Origin: Metaclostridioides mangenotii
Lineage (GTDB): Bacteria > Bacillota > Clostridia > Peptostreptococcales > Peptostreptococcaceae
DNA: 64,000 nucleotides
Direction: 5' to 3'
Assembly (NCBI RefSeq): GCF_017873185.1
Contig: NZ_JAGGJX010000001.1
Location: 930,001-994,000, forward strand
The translations under genes and the position numbers were made by a program. Under the pieces are notes generated by a model. That model saw nothing but the letters and a program-made list of their open reading frames with translations. It did no database searches and was not told where the DNA came from. This document shows positions 18,342 to 27,452 of the stretch, piece after piece; the first letter of the stretch is position 1, and every line of letters begins with the position of its first letter.

Positions 18342-19631
18342 TTACTTGCTAACTGTAGAGCTTTTAGATGGTACCATGAATCCTATCGCTCCTGCAATAG
18401 CTACTGGAACCACCCAGTTAAATCCAAGTGGAGCTAGAGGGAAACTCATTATAAATGGAACATTGAATCCATAGTCTATAGCAACAGTAAGAACACTCAT
18501 TAGCAATGCCATATATGTTGCAAATTTAAATACATTATCGTTTTTAATTTTATCAGTAAATAACGATAAAATTATCATTGTAACTGCTGCAGGGTAAACT
18601 ATACTAAGTATAGGACCTGCGAAGTTTATAATTGTACTAACACCGAAGTTAGATACTACTGCAGAGAATACACATACAAATATAACTACGTATTCGTATT
18701 TTAATTTTCCTTTAGTAAGATCGTGGAAGTATTGCCCAACTGCTGAAGCAAGACCTATTGCAGTTGTTAGACATGCAAGAGCAACTATAACTCCTAGAAG
18801 CACTTTACCACCATTTCCTAATAAAGCGGCAGTTATATTAACAACTAATTCTGTTTGAGCTATATCTGCACCGTACTGTTTAGAAACTGTAGCACCTAGA
18901 TAAGCAAGACCACCGTATACTAAGAACAGTCCTACAGCTGCGACAATTCCAGAACCTAACGTCATCTTAAACTTTTCTTTTTCTTCAGTATATCCTTTAC
19001 CTATTACAGAAAGAATTATTACTGATGAGAATATAATTGCCGCTAGAGCATCCATGGTCTGATACCCTTGAGTAATTCCTTCTGCAAAAGCTGCATCGAT
19101 AAGTGAATCTGGTCTAATATCTCCAAGCGGAGTCATTATTCCTTTAATTATTAGCACTGCAAGAGCTACTAATAATGCTGGAGTAAGGTATTGACCGACT
19201 ATATCGACAACCTTTGAAGGTCTTATCGATAAAACAAGAGTAATTGCAAAGAATATTATTGAAAATAATATTGGATTAAACCCTGGACCTATCGTAGGTA
19301 ATATACCTATTTCGTAAGTTGATGCCGCTGTTCTAGGAATTGCTACTAGAGGCCCTATACAGATTACTATTGCACAACCAATTATAATACCTAAATTTTT
19401 GCCACATCTTGATAACATTGCTTCTGCATTACCATTGTACTTTATTAATGCGATTACTGCTAGTAGTGCAAGACCTACATCTGCAAATACAAATCCTGAG
19501 AATGCAATCCACCAATCAACTCCGGTTAATACACCTAGGAATGGTGGAAATATCAGATTCCCTGCGCCAAAGAACATTGCAAATAACGCGAATCCAACTA
19601 CCATCATATCTTTTATCTGTTTACCACCCAT
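18342..19631 (-). CDS. brnQ: Branched-chain amino acid carrier BrnQ, copy 1
   Basis: 429 residues, LIVCS-family Na+ (or H+) symporter for leucine, isoleucine and valine, with about 12 membrane helices. Family signatures: FALFAMFFGAGNLIFPP near the N-terminus, GPLVAIPRTAASTYEIG, and GFNWVVPV near the C-terminus. The ATG at 19631 has AAGGAGGA 7 nt upstream; the open frame extends 35 codons further without a ribosome site. It is very similar over its length to copy 2, so the pair looks like a recent duplication. It has its own terminator and leader. Confidence 0.93.
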   Translation of the reverse strand: MGGKQIKDMMVVGFALFAMFFGAGNLIFPPFLGVLTGVDWWIAFSGFVFADVGLALLAVIALIKYNGNAEAMLSRCGKNLGIIIGCAIVICIGPLVAIPRTAASTYEIGILPTIGPGFNPILFSIIFFAITLVLSIRPSKVVDIVGQYLTPALLVALAVLIIKGIMTPLGDIRPDSLIDAAFAEGITQGYQTMDALAAIIFSSVIILSVIGKGYTEEKEKFKMTLGSGIVAAVGLFLVYGGLAYLGATVSKQYGADIAQTELVVNITAALLGNGGKVLLGVIVALACLTTAIGLASAVGQYFHDLTKGKLKYEYVVIFVCVFSAVVSNFGVSTIINFAGPILSIVYPAAVTMIILSLFTDKIKNDNVFKFATYMALLMSVLTVAIDYGFNVPFIMSFPLAPLGFNWVVPVAIAGAIGFMVPSKSSTVSK

Positions 19632-19668
19632 AAAATTTTCCTCCTTATTACCTTTTAAATTTATTATT

Positions 19669-19706
19669 AATACTACAATCCCCAACATTAAAGACTGAGT
19701 AGCATT
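19669..19706 (-). promoter_or_regulatory. brnQ1 leader inverted repeat
   Basis: AATGCTAC / GTAGTATT (read on the minus strand) flank a 22-nt loop and end 37 nt before the ATG. The same relative position carries an AATA...TATT-type inverted repeat upstream of brnQ2 and brnQ3, with different inner sequence. It could be an operator at the transcription start or a 5'-terminal mRNA hairpin. Confidence 0.45.
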
Positions 19707-20228
19707 AAATAGAGTTAGAAAAAACTTTTTCGTCAATATATTGCAAGAAATTATTCCTTTTTTCTATTTTTAACTAAATTCAATAAATTTAAAGTTTTAT
19801 AAAAAAATACCACATGAGTAAAATCCTCATTCCCGGTAAATTCTACAAATATATTGACATTTATTGATAAAACATAACTATTTCGACATTTAAATCGTCT
19901 AATTTTCAACATTTAGTCGACTATCTCAATATCGGTATTCATTTCAATTATTTTATACTTCTTTTTTATCTTAGCAATATTATATCATTTTTTATTTGGA
20001 GAGTATTGTTATATTGCGTTAATTATCTGTTAAATAGGTTAAAATTTGGTTATATCAGTTTATCCATTTACTCTTAAAGTATAGAATTGAATTATAAAAT
20101 AGATAAAAATCATTCATAAATCAGAAAATAAATAATAATTTTTATTAAAGCAATATACACAATTATCAATCTATACTGTTTTAAGCATTAAGACTATATA
20201 CTATTGAGAAAAGGTATTATTTGTAAAT
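19707..20228 (-). promoter_or_regulatory. Upstream region of brnQ1 with extended -10 and GTTAA repeats
   Basis: This is an AT-rich 520-nt gap. It holds TGATATAAT on the minus strand (19979-19987), an extended -10-like element. It also holds a block GAGAGTATTGTTATATTGCGTTAA (plus strand, 19999-20022) that recurs almost unchanged upstream of brnQ2. At 20016-20055 are spaced GTTAA repeats. A minus-strand TTGACG at about 19731-19736 is a possible -35 closer to the gene. No open frame in the gap looks like a gene. Confidence 0.4.
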
Positions 20229-20267
20229 AAAAAAATCGCCGATACTAATATTATTGGTATCGACGAT
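20229..20267 (-). terminator. Terminator after brnQ copy 2
   Basis: ATCGTCGATACC / GGTATCGGCGAT-type stem followed on the minus strand by a run of seven T. It is nearly the same stem as after brnQ copy 3. Confidence 0.88.
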
Positions 20268-20304
20268 CTAAATTATACATTTTTATACTATTTTATTTTT
20301 ATTA

Positions 20305-21594
20305 TTACTTTGTTATGACCTTACTATCTATCTTTGCACTTTTGTCTGGAACAAAGAAACCTATAATTCCAGCTATTACAACTGGAACAACCCAGTTAAA
20401 TCCAAGAGGTGCAAATGGTAAGCTATTTACAAACGGAACATTAGCTAATGTAAGAACACTTATTAGTAATGCCATATATGTAGCGAATTTAAATACGTTG
20501 TCATTTTTGATACTCTCAGTAAATAATGAAAGTATAATCATTGTTACTGCAGCAGGGTAAACTATGCTAAGTATTGGGCTTGCAAAGTTTATTATTGTAC
20601 TAACTCCAAAATTAGATACTACTGCTGAGAATACACATATGAATATTACTACATACTCGTATTTTAATTTTCCTTTAGTAAGGTCATCAAAATATTGTCC
20701 GGCTGCTGAAGCAAGTCCAATTGCGGTTGTTAGACATGCAAGGGCTACTATAAGTCCTAGAAGCACTTTACCACCGTTTCCTAATAATGCACCAGTTATT
20801 TTAACTACTAGATCAGTTTGAGCTATGTCTGCACCATATTGTTTAGAAACTGTAGCCCCAAGATATGCAAGACCACCGTATACTAAAAATAGTCCTATAG
20901 CTGCAACTATACCAGAACCTATTGTCATCTTGAATTTTTGTTTTTCTTCAGTATAACCTTTATCCACAACAGATAGAATTATTACTGAAGAGAAGATAAT
21001 TGCCGCTAAAGCATCCATAGTCTGGTACCCCTGAGTAATACCTTCTGCAAACGTTGCATCAATTAGTGAATCTGGTCTGATATCTCCAAGTGGAGTTATT
21101 ATACCTTTAATTATAAGTACAGCTAACGCTACTAATAGTGCTGGTGTTAAATATTGACCAACTATATCAACAACCTTTGAAGGTCTTATTGATAGAGCAA
21201 GAGTAATCGCAAAGAATATTATTGAGAATAATATCGGATTAAACCCTGGACCTATCGTAGGTAAGATACCTATTTCATATGTAGATGCAGCCGTTCTAGG
21301 AATTGCTACTAGAGGCCCTATACATATTACTATTACTGTTCCCATTAAGATACCTAATTTTTTACCACATCTTGATAACATCGCTTCTGCGTTACCATTG
21401 TACTTAATTAATGCAATTACTCCTAATAGTGCTAGACCAACGTCCGCAAATACAAACCCTGAAAACGATATCCACCACTGAGGACCAGTTAAAACACCTA
21501 GATATGGTGGGAATATAAGATTTCCTGCACCGAAGAACATAGCAAATAGTGCAAATCCTACTACCATCATGTCTTTTACTTGTTTACCACCCAT
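20305..21594 (-). CDS. brnQ: Branched-chain amino acid carrier BrnQ, copy 2
   Basis: 429 residues, LIVCS-family carrier with about 12 membrane helices and the same signatures as copy 1 (FALFAMFFGAGNLIFPP, IPRTAASTYEIG). It differs from copy 1 at scattered positions, chiefly near the C-terminus, where a short segment is missing before NVPFVNSLPFAPLGF. GGGAGG lies 9 nt before the ATG. It is an independent transcription unit: a terminator follows, and a leader with a CodY-like box precedes it. Confidence 0.93.
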   Translation of the reverse strand: MGGKQVKDMMVVGFALFAMFFGAGNLIFPPYLGVLTGPQWWISFSGFVFADVGLALLGVIALIKYNGNAEAMLSRCGKKLGILMGTVIVICIGPLVAIPRTAASTYEIGILPTIGPGFNPILFSIIFFAITLALSIRPSKVVDIVGQYLTPALLVALAVLIIKGIITPLGDIRPDSLIDATFAEGITQGYQTMDALAAIIFSSVIILSVVDKGYTEEKQKFKMTIGSGIVAAIGLFLVYGGLAYLGATVSKQYGADIAQTDLVVKITGALLGNGGKVLLGLIVALACLTTAIGLASAAGQYFDDLTKGKLKYEYVVIFICVFSAVVSNFGVSTIINFASPILSIVYPAAVTMIILSLFTESIKNDNVFKFATYMALLISVLTLANVPFVNSLPFAPLGFNWVVPVVIAGIIGFFVPDKSAKIDSKVITK

Positions 21595-21634
21595 ACAAAA
21601 TTTCCTCCCTATTACTTCTTTATTTTTTATAAAT

Positions 21635-21684
21635 AATACTATACTCTCAAAATTTTCAGATATTTTAAGACTATAAGTAGTATT
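21635..21684 (-). promoter_or_regulatory. brnQ2 leader repeat with CodY box
   Basis: AATACTA / TAGTATT arms enclose AATTTTCAGATATTT at 21651-21665. That matches the CodY consensus AATTTTCWGAAAATT at 13 of 15 positions. The box lies 57 nt upstream of the start codon. This is the best CodY site I found near the brnQ genes and fits repression of uptake when branched-chain amino acids are abundant. Confidence 0.6.
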
Positions 21685-21924
21685 ACAAGATTATGATAAA
21701 CCGAAACCAAAGCTCTAACTTTAGCACTATTTATTATTATTAAGTTTTTATGAATGATTTCTTGCTTTTTCGTGGCAATAATATTATATCATGTAATTTT
21801 ACGAGAGTATTGTCATATAGCGTTAACATTGTGTTAAAAAGTTAATTTTGCGTTAACTAATTTAAACATCTGTTATATATGTTCAAATTAGCTTGTAAAA
21901 AGTGTAATATGAAGCTATATAAGC
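21685..21924 (-). promoter_or_regulatory. Upstream region of brnQ2 with extended -10 and GTTAA repeats
   Basis: TGATATAAT on the minus strand at 21783-21791 is an extended -10-like element. The plus-strand block at 21803-21826 is about 22 of 24 identical to the block upstream of brnQ1. GTTAA repeats continue to 21858, with GCGTTAAC present twice. No gene is seen in this stretch. Confidence 0.4.
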
Positions 21925-21960
21925 TAAAAAAATCGCCAATACTTTTTAGTATCGACGATT
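21925..21960 (-). terminator. Terminator after brnQ copy 3
   Basis: ATCGTCGATACT / AGTATTGGCGAT stem followed on the minus strand by a run of seven T. Its close match to the brnQ2 terminator supports duplication of whole gene units. Confidence 0.88.
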
Positions 21961-21987
21961 ATAATAAATTATCTTATTTTACTTTGT

Positions 21988-23280
21988 TTAATTGGTTTTA
22001 GCTAAAGAAGTTTTAGAAGGAATTAAGCTTCCAATTATTCCCGCAATTAGAACAGGTATTACCCAGTTAAATCCTAATTCATGTAATGGTAAACTATTTA
22101 CAAGTGGAACATTGATTCCATACTCTGTAGCAACTGTTAGGACACTTACTAGTAACGCCATGTATGTTGAACACTTGAATACATTGTCGTTTTTAACTTT
22201 ATCGCCAAATAAAGATAGTATTATTAGAGTAAGTGTAGCTGGGTATACTATGCTTAATATTGGAGCTGCAAATTTTATAATTGTACTTACTCCAAAGTTT
22301 GAAACTACAGCAGAAAACACACAGACAAATATTACAATATACTCATATTTTAACTTTCCTCTAGTTATATCTGAGAAATATTGACCGGCTGCAGATGATA
22401 GCCCTATAGCTGTTGTAAGACATGCTAGTCCAACTATTAACGCCAATAGTATTTTACCAGTATCTCCAAGTAGAGAAGCTGTTATGCTAACTATTAGCTC
22501 AGTCTGAGCTATGTCTTGTCCATATACTTTAGAAACTGTTGCTCCAAGGTATGCAAGACCACCATATACAAGAGCAAGACCAATGGCTGCTACTACCCCA
22601 GATCCTACAGTCATCTTTAATTTGTCCTTCTCTTCAGTATAACCTTTGCCAACTACCGAAAGTATAATAACAGTAGAAAATACTATCGCTGCAAGCGTAT
22701 CCATAGTTTGGTAACCTTGTGCAATACCTTCTGCAAATACTCCGTTAATCAAAGTACTGTCCCTGATTTCTCCAAGTGGTGCAAAGATACCTTTTATAAT
22801 AAGTATTGCTAAAGCTACAAGTAACGCTGGTGTAAGATATTGTCCAACTATATCGACAACCTTTGAAGGTCTTATCGCTAAGAAAAGAGTTATAGCGAAG
22901 AATATAATCGAGAATAAAATTGGACTAAATCCACTTCCAAAGATTGGCACAATACCCATCTCATATGTTGTTGCCGCTGTTCTAGGGATAGCTAAAAGTG
23001 GACCTATACATATCACTATTGCACAACCTAGCAATATCCCCAAACCTTTTCCTGCTCTCTTGAACATCTCTTCCGTATTTCCATTGAATTTCGTCGCAGC
23101 TAATACTGCAAGTAACGCTAGTCCTACATCTGCAAAAACGAATCCTAAAAATGCGATCCACCACTGCGTACCAGATAGAACTCCGAGATATGGAGGGAAT
23201 ATAAGATTACCTGCACCAAAGAACATGGCGAACAGAGCAAATCCTACTACCATCATATCTTTCATTCGTTTACCACCCAT
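21988..23280 (-). CDS. brnQ: Branched-chain amino acid carrier BrnQ, copy 3
   Basis: About 430 residues, LIVCS-family carrier, more diverged from copies 1 and 2 than they are from each other but clearly paralogous (GGKRMKDMMVVGFALFAMFF, IPRTAATTYEMGI). The ATG at 23280 follows GAGGAGG by 6 nt; the frame opens 5 codons earlier inside the ribosome site. It is immediately downstream of the sigma-54 activator gene but has its own sigma-A-type promoter. Confidence 0.93.
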   Translation of the reverse strand: MGGKRMKDMMVVGFALFAMFFGAGNLIFPPYLGVLSGTQWWIAFLGFVFADVGLALLAVLAATKFNGNTEEMFKRAGKGLGILLGCAIVICIGPLLAIPRTAATTYEMGIVPIFGSGFSPILFSIIFFAITLFLAIRPSKVVDIVGQYLTPALLVALAILIIKGIFAPLGEIRDSTLINGVFAEGIAQGYQTMDTLAAIVFSTVIILSVVGKGYTEEKDKLKMTVGSGVVAAIGLALVYGGLAYLGATVSKVYGQDIAQTELIVSITASLLGDTGKILLALIVGLACLTTAIGLSSAAGQYFSDITRGKLKYEYIVIFVCVFSAVVSNFGVSTIIKFAAPILSIVYPATLTLIILSLFGDKVKNDNVFKCSTYMALLVSVLTVATEYGINVPLVNSLPLHELGFNWVIPVLIAGIIGSLIPSKTSLAKTN

Positions 23281-23317
23281 AAAATTCCTCCTCATTACTT
23301 AATTTGGTTTTATAAAT

Positions 23318-23389
23318 AATACCACGATCCCTAAGCCAAACTTAAGGATCATGTGTAATATTATAATGTTTTAGAGAAGTATTTGTCAA
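23318..23389 (-). promoter_or_regulatory. Sigma-A promoter and overlapping inverted repeat of brnQ3
   Basis: On the minus strand, TTGACA (23384-23389) and TATAAT (23360-23365) are 18 nt apart. A strong inverted repeat (CATGATCC...GGGATCGTG, within 23318-23362) covers the expected start of transcription. It is therefore either an operator or a 5'-end hairpin. It occupies the same position as the leader repeats of brnQ1 and brnQ2. The rest of the gap to 23591 is AT-rich with nothing recognisable. Confidence 0.6.
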
Positions 23390-23591
23390 TAAATTTATGC
23401 AGCTTATGTTTCTTTTGTTAAATTTTTCGCACAATTCATTAAAATATCTACAATTTACAAATAACTCCAAAATTTATACGATTTTAAATATTTTCATATC
23501 CATTTACATTATCAATATACATTCTGTTATACATCACAAATATTAGTAGAACGCGAATATTTATATCGCTCTATTAAAATAGCCTATTATT

Positions 23592-25223
23592 CTAAAGACT
23601 AATATGTCCGCTTTTTATCTTTCTGTGTATTGTGGAAGGATCTATTCCTATCTTCTCTGATGCTTTAGTAATAGAACCATACCTATCTATAGCCCGAGGT
23701 ATAATTATTTGATCTACTATCTTGTAAGCATCATTTAGATTTACAATACCGTTGATAACTATCGGCGATGTCAAATCGTTTTCCTCCGATAAATTGTCTA
23801 GATCTAGAAGCATGTTAAACTCATCTTCGCCTATAGTATTTTTAACTGACAATACTATAAACCTTTCTATTATATTCTTTAACTCCCTTATATTGCCTGG
23901 CCATGAATGTTCATTTAATAAATTCATTACATCAGGAGAAATCTCTATCTCTCTATTGTATTTGCCATTGTACAACTCCAAAAAATGTTCTACCAGAGGG
24001 ACTATATCTTCCTTCCTCTCTCTTAATGGCGGTATTTTTATTGGAATTACACTAAGTCTGTAGTATAAGTCCTGTCTGAACTTTAAATTGTCATGAAGAT
24101 CCTCATTCGAGATATTTGTAGCACTAACATACCTTACATCAATTTTTATAGGTTTGCTTCCTCCTACTCTGGTAATAGTGTTTTCTTGAATTACCCTAAG
24201 TAGCTTCTTCTGCATTTGAAGCGGCAACTCACCTATTTCATCCAAGAAGATAGTCCCTCCATTGGCTTGTTCAAATATTCCCTTTTTTCCACTCTTTTTA
24301 GCTCCTGTAAACGATCCCTCTTCATATCCAAAGAACTCTGACTCTAACAATTCATTTGGTATTGCACCACAGTTAATCGCTATAAAAGGGTTATCTCTTC
24401 TAGGACTGTACTTACATATCTCTCTAGCTATTATCTCCTTACCTACTCCAGATTCTCCTGTTATAAATATCGATGAATCAGAAGCCGCAGCTCTTTTGAC
24501 AACATTTTTAATGTTTTCCATAACTTTACTTTTACTTATGTACTCTGAATTTACAACTACTCCATGGTGTTTTGCATGTGATTCTAGATTTATGACTCTA
24601 GATATATCTCTACCCGTAAGAACCCCGCCTTTTACATTTCCCTTATTATCACATATAGGAACAGCAGTATACGCAATTACTTTTCCACCAGGATAAATTA
24701 TATTTTTGTAGGTTTTCTTTTTAATGTTCAACATGTTCAGAATTATAGGATCTTCTACCATTCCCATATAAACTAACTTGTTTATATTTCGACCAAGAAC
24801 ATCTTTTCTTCTAAAAGGTAAGATTTCATCACAAATACTGTTCATTTTTTCAATAACGCCATCTTTATTAAATACAACAACGACCTCATCGATATGTTCG
24901 ATAATATCTTCTACAACATTATCTGTTATCATAGATTTTTCAAATAGATAAATGTAATTGGTCTCATTTTTGTAATCTCTAATTGAGTATACATCTACAA
25001 ACATTTTTAAATCTCTGAGTTTTACCTTTTTTCTATTACTTGAGAAGTAGTCCTTCCCATTAAAAGTACTGTCTAATTCAGCTATATTCAATGGCTTGTC
25101 TACATCGACAAAATTAAAAATCTTTTTCATCTGTGCATTGAATTCGAGTATTTCACCAGTTTCTCTGCATAAAATTGCTGGATTTTCTAAATGATTAATA
25201 AAGCCTCTAAAATCATTGTACAC
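23592..25223 (-). CDS. Sigma-54-dependent activator with PAS domains
   Basis: 543 residues, bacterial enhancer-binding protein. Two N-terminal PAS-like domains (about 8-100 and 112-215) would sense a small ligand. The AAA+ domain (about 228-460) has Walker A GESGVGKE, the sigma-54-contact loop GSFTGA, and Walker B GGTIFLDEIGELP. A Fis-type helix-turn-helix ends the protein (GSITKASEKIGIDPSTIHRK). It starts with GTG, with AGGAAGGG about 9 nt upstream. Its gene follows the had operon, whose promoter is of the sigma-54 type, so it is the probable activator. Which ligand it senses (leucine or its keto/hydroxy acid) is inference. Confidence 0.9.
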   Translation of the reverse strand: MYNDFRGFINHLENPAILCRETGEILEFNAQMKKIFNFVDVDKPLNIAELDSTFNGKDYFSSNRKKVKLRDLKMFVDVYSIRDYKNETNYIYLFEKSMITDNVVEDIIEHIDEVVVVFNKDGVIEKMNSICDEILPFRRKDVLGRNINKLVYMGMVEDPIILNMLNIKKKTYKNIIYPGGKVIAYTAVPICDNKGNVKGGVLTGRDISRVINLESHAKHHGVVVNSEYISKSKVMENIKNVVKRAAASDSSIFITGESGVGKEIIAREICKYSPRRDNPFIAINCGAIPNELLESEFFGYEEGSFTGAKKSGKKGIFEQANGGTIFLDEIGELPLQMQKKLLRVIQENTITRVGGSKPIKIDVRYVSATNISNEDLHDNLKFRQDLYYRLSVIPIKIPPLRERKEDIVPLVEHFLELYNGKYNREIEISPDVMNLLNEHSWPGNIRELKNIIERFIVLSVKNTIGEDEFNMLLDLDNLSEENDLTSPIVINGIVNLNDAYKIVDQIIIPRAIDRYGSITKASEKIGIDPSTIHRKIKSGHISL

Positions 25224-25456
25224 TTTATTCAGCCCTTCCTAAATTAGTAAATTAAAACTCCGTTGAAATATAAAATACAACTTTTAAGACTTAATAATAT
25301 TATAGCATGTTAAAATGTTTATATTTGCTCTAATTGTTAATTTATTATTAAATTTGTTATTTTGTCGAATTTACTATATTTTATTATGTTTTTTATATAA
25401 TTAATTATAAATACTTAGCTTGTATTTGATTAACTATATATTTAGATACTGAATCA
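25224..25456 (-). other. AT-rich gap before the activator gene
   Basis: About 230 nt between the etfA terminator and the activator gene. It is very AT-rich, and I see no open frame, repeat or convincing -24/-12 element. The activator promoter presumably lies here. Confidence 0.5.
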
Positions 25457-25503
25457 AATAATCCTTGTATATAATAATAAAATTCTTATATACAAGGATT
25501 ATT
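25457..25503 (-). terminator. Strong hairpin ending the had operon
   Basis: A perfect 18-bp stem (25457-25474 with 25486-25503) with an 11-nt loop, 50 nt after the etfA stop. The T-tract on the minus strand is short (TTTGATT), so it may also stabilise the 3' end. Confidence 0.75.
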
Positions 25504-25552
25504 CGGGTTAGGCCTACTATAAAGTATAAATTTTATACATATCGATCAAATT

Positions 25553-26605
25553 CTAAGCATTAACAAGCGCTACTAAATCGTCAACACTATCAAGTTTTTC
25601 TATAAGAAGAGGAACTATCTCTTTAACATCTCCAATAATTCCATAATCTGCTACATCAAGTATAGGAGCCACTTCGTTTTTATTTATAGCTATAATAAAG
25701 TCAGAAGACTGCATACCAGCTAAATGCTGTATCGCTCCAGATATACCACAAGCTATATATAGGTTTGGTTTAACAGTCGTTCCTGTCTGCCCAACTTGGT
25801 GAGAGTGATCTATCCATCCAGCATCTACAGCTGCACGAGATGCTCCAACTACACCACCTAATTTGTCAGCTAACTGTTTCAACATATCGAATCCTTCTGG
25901 ACCTCCTATTCCAAGTCCACCAGATACTATTATATTTGCATCTGTTAAAGATACTAGATCTTTCTTTGTTTTTACTGTTTCTATTACTTCTACTCTTATA
26001 TCATCTTTGCTAATATTGAAAGCGATTGGAACTATTTTACCATCTCTAGAAGTATCTTTATCTGCTTTATCCATAACTCCTGGTCTAACTGTAGACATTT
26101 GAGGTCTTGTATTAGGACATATAATTGTAGCCATTATATTTCCACCAAAAGCAGGACGAGTTTGTTTTAGTTTTTTATCTTCTGGATCTATTTCTAATTT
26201 AGTACAGTCTGCAGTTAAGCCTGTACTTACTCTTGATGCTATTCTAGGAGCTAAGTCTCTTCCTATATGTGTAGCTCCATAAAGAACTATTTCTGGTTTT
26301 ATTTCGTTTATTGCATCTGTTATAACTTTTGTATAAGCATCTGTTGTGTATTTTTCTAAAAGTGCATCATCAGCAGTGTAAACTGTATCTGCCCCATAAG
26401 CAACTAAATCTTTGGCTAAGCCATCGATATCTTTTCCAAGTAGTATAGCGCAAAGGCCTACTCCTATTTCATCAGCTAACTTTCTTCCTTCACCTAGTAA
26501 CTCTATAACAACTGGCGTTATTTCACCATTTCTTTGTTCCGCAAATACCCAAACATTTTTGTATGAGCTAAAGTCTTTTATAGTTTCATTCATTTTTGTA
26601 TCCAT
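25553..26605 (-). CDS. etfA: Electron transfer flavoprotein alpha subunit
   Basis: About 350 residues. The C-terminal FAD domain shows [23 protein letters not shown] and [12 protein letters not shown], all diagnostic of EtfA. With EtfB it links NADH, ferredoxin and the acyl-CoA dehydrogenase AcdB, and in homologous clostridial systems the complex bifurcates electrons. The ATG at 26605 has GGAGG 5 nt upstream; the upstream in-frame TTG lies in the ribosome site. It is the last gene of the operon. Confidence 0.95.
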   Translation of the reverse strand: MDTKMNETIKDFSSYKNVWVFAEQRNGEITPVVIELLGEGRKLADEIGVGLCAILLGKDIDGLAKDLVAYGADTVYTADDALLEKYTTDAYTKVITDAINEIKPEIVLYGATHIGRDLAPRIASRVSTGLTADCTKLEIDPEDKKLKQTRPAFGGNIMATIICPNTRPQMSTVRPGVMDKADKDTSRDGKIVPIAFNISKDDIRVEVIETVKTKKDLVSLTDANIIVSGGLGIGGPEGFDMLKQLADKLGGVVGASRAAVDAGWIDHSHQVGQTGTTVKPNLYIACGISGAIQHLAGMQSSDFIIAINKNEVAPILDVADYGIIGDVKEIVPLLIEKLDSVDDLVALVNA

Positions 26606-26618
26606 CTTAACCTCCAAC

Positions 26619-27404
26619 TTATATAATGTGCTTTTGTTTTAGTCCTACAAGTACTGTATTGACAATATCTTCTGGATTGCCTCTAAGTATATCTCCCTTA
26701 CCTCTTGGGTCAGGAGTGAACGATCTAAATACTTTAGTTGGTGATGCTTTTAATCCTACTTCTTCTTTTTCTACGTCTAAATCATCTATTGACCAAACTT
26801 TCACTTCTGTTTTAAATGCTTTTACTATTTTATCAACAGACATATGTCTTGGTTCATTTAATTCCTTAACAGCTGTTAAAAGAACTGGTTTTTTAACTTT
26901 TATAACTTCATATCCATCTTCTAACTGTCTTTGAACCGTAACTGTATCTCCATCTATAGAGAAATCTTGTACATAAGTAACTTGAGGTATATCAAGTTTT
27001 TCAGCAATTTGTGGACCAACTTGAGCTGTATCTCCATCTATCGCTTGTCTTCCTGCAAATACTATATCGTAGTCGCCAATTTTTTTGATACCTGCAGCTA
27101 TAGTATTTGAAGTTGCCCAAGTGTCAGCTCCTCCAAATGCTCTATCGCTAAGTAGTATAGCTTCATCAGCACCCATAGCTAAGCACTCTCTAAGCATAAA
27201 ATCTGCTTGAGGAGGTCCCATTGTAATTACAGTTATAGTTGAACCCTCGTGTTTATCTTTTAACTTTAGAGCTTCTTCTAATCCATTTGCATCGTCAGGA
27301 TTTAGTATACTTGGAACACCATCTCTTATAAGTGTCCCCGTCTCTTTGTTTATTCTAACTTCATTAGTATCTGGAACTTGTTTTACGCAAACTAATATTT
27401 TCAA
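26619..27404 (-). CDS. etfB: Electron transfer flavoprotein beta subunit
   Basis: About 261 residues. The N-terminus [13 protein letters not shown], the [13 protein letters not shown] segment and the [15 protein letters not shown] loop are EtfB hallmarks. I place the start at the TTG at 27404. GGAGGT lies 7 nt upstream of it, whereas the in-frame ATG at 27419 forms part of that ribosome site. It is 13 nt upstream of etfA, as expected for a 1:1 complex. Confidence 0.94.
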   Translation of the reverse strand: MKILVCVKQVPDTNEVRINKETGTLIRDGVPSILNPDDANGLEEALKLKDKHEGSTITVITMGPPQADFMLRECLAMGADEAILLSDRAFGGADTWATSNTIAAGIKKIGDYDIVFAGRQAIDGDTAQVGPQIAEKLDIPQVTYVQDFSIDGDTVTVQRQLEDGYEVIKVKKPVLLTAVKELNEPRHMSVDKIVKAFKTEVKVWSIDDLDVEKEEVGLKASPTKVFRSFTPDPRGKGDILRGNPEDIVNTVLVGLKQKHII

Positions 27405-27452
27405 AGTCTTTACCTCCATTTAACTAGTATAAATTATTTTAAAATGCTGAGT

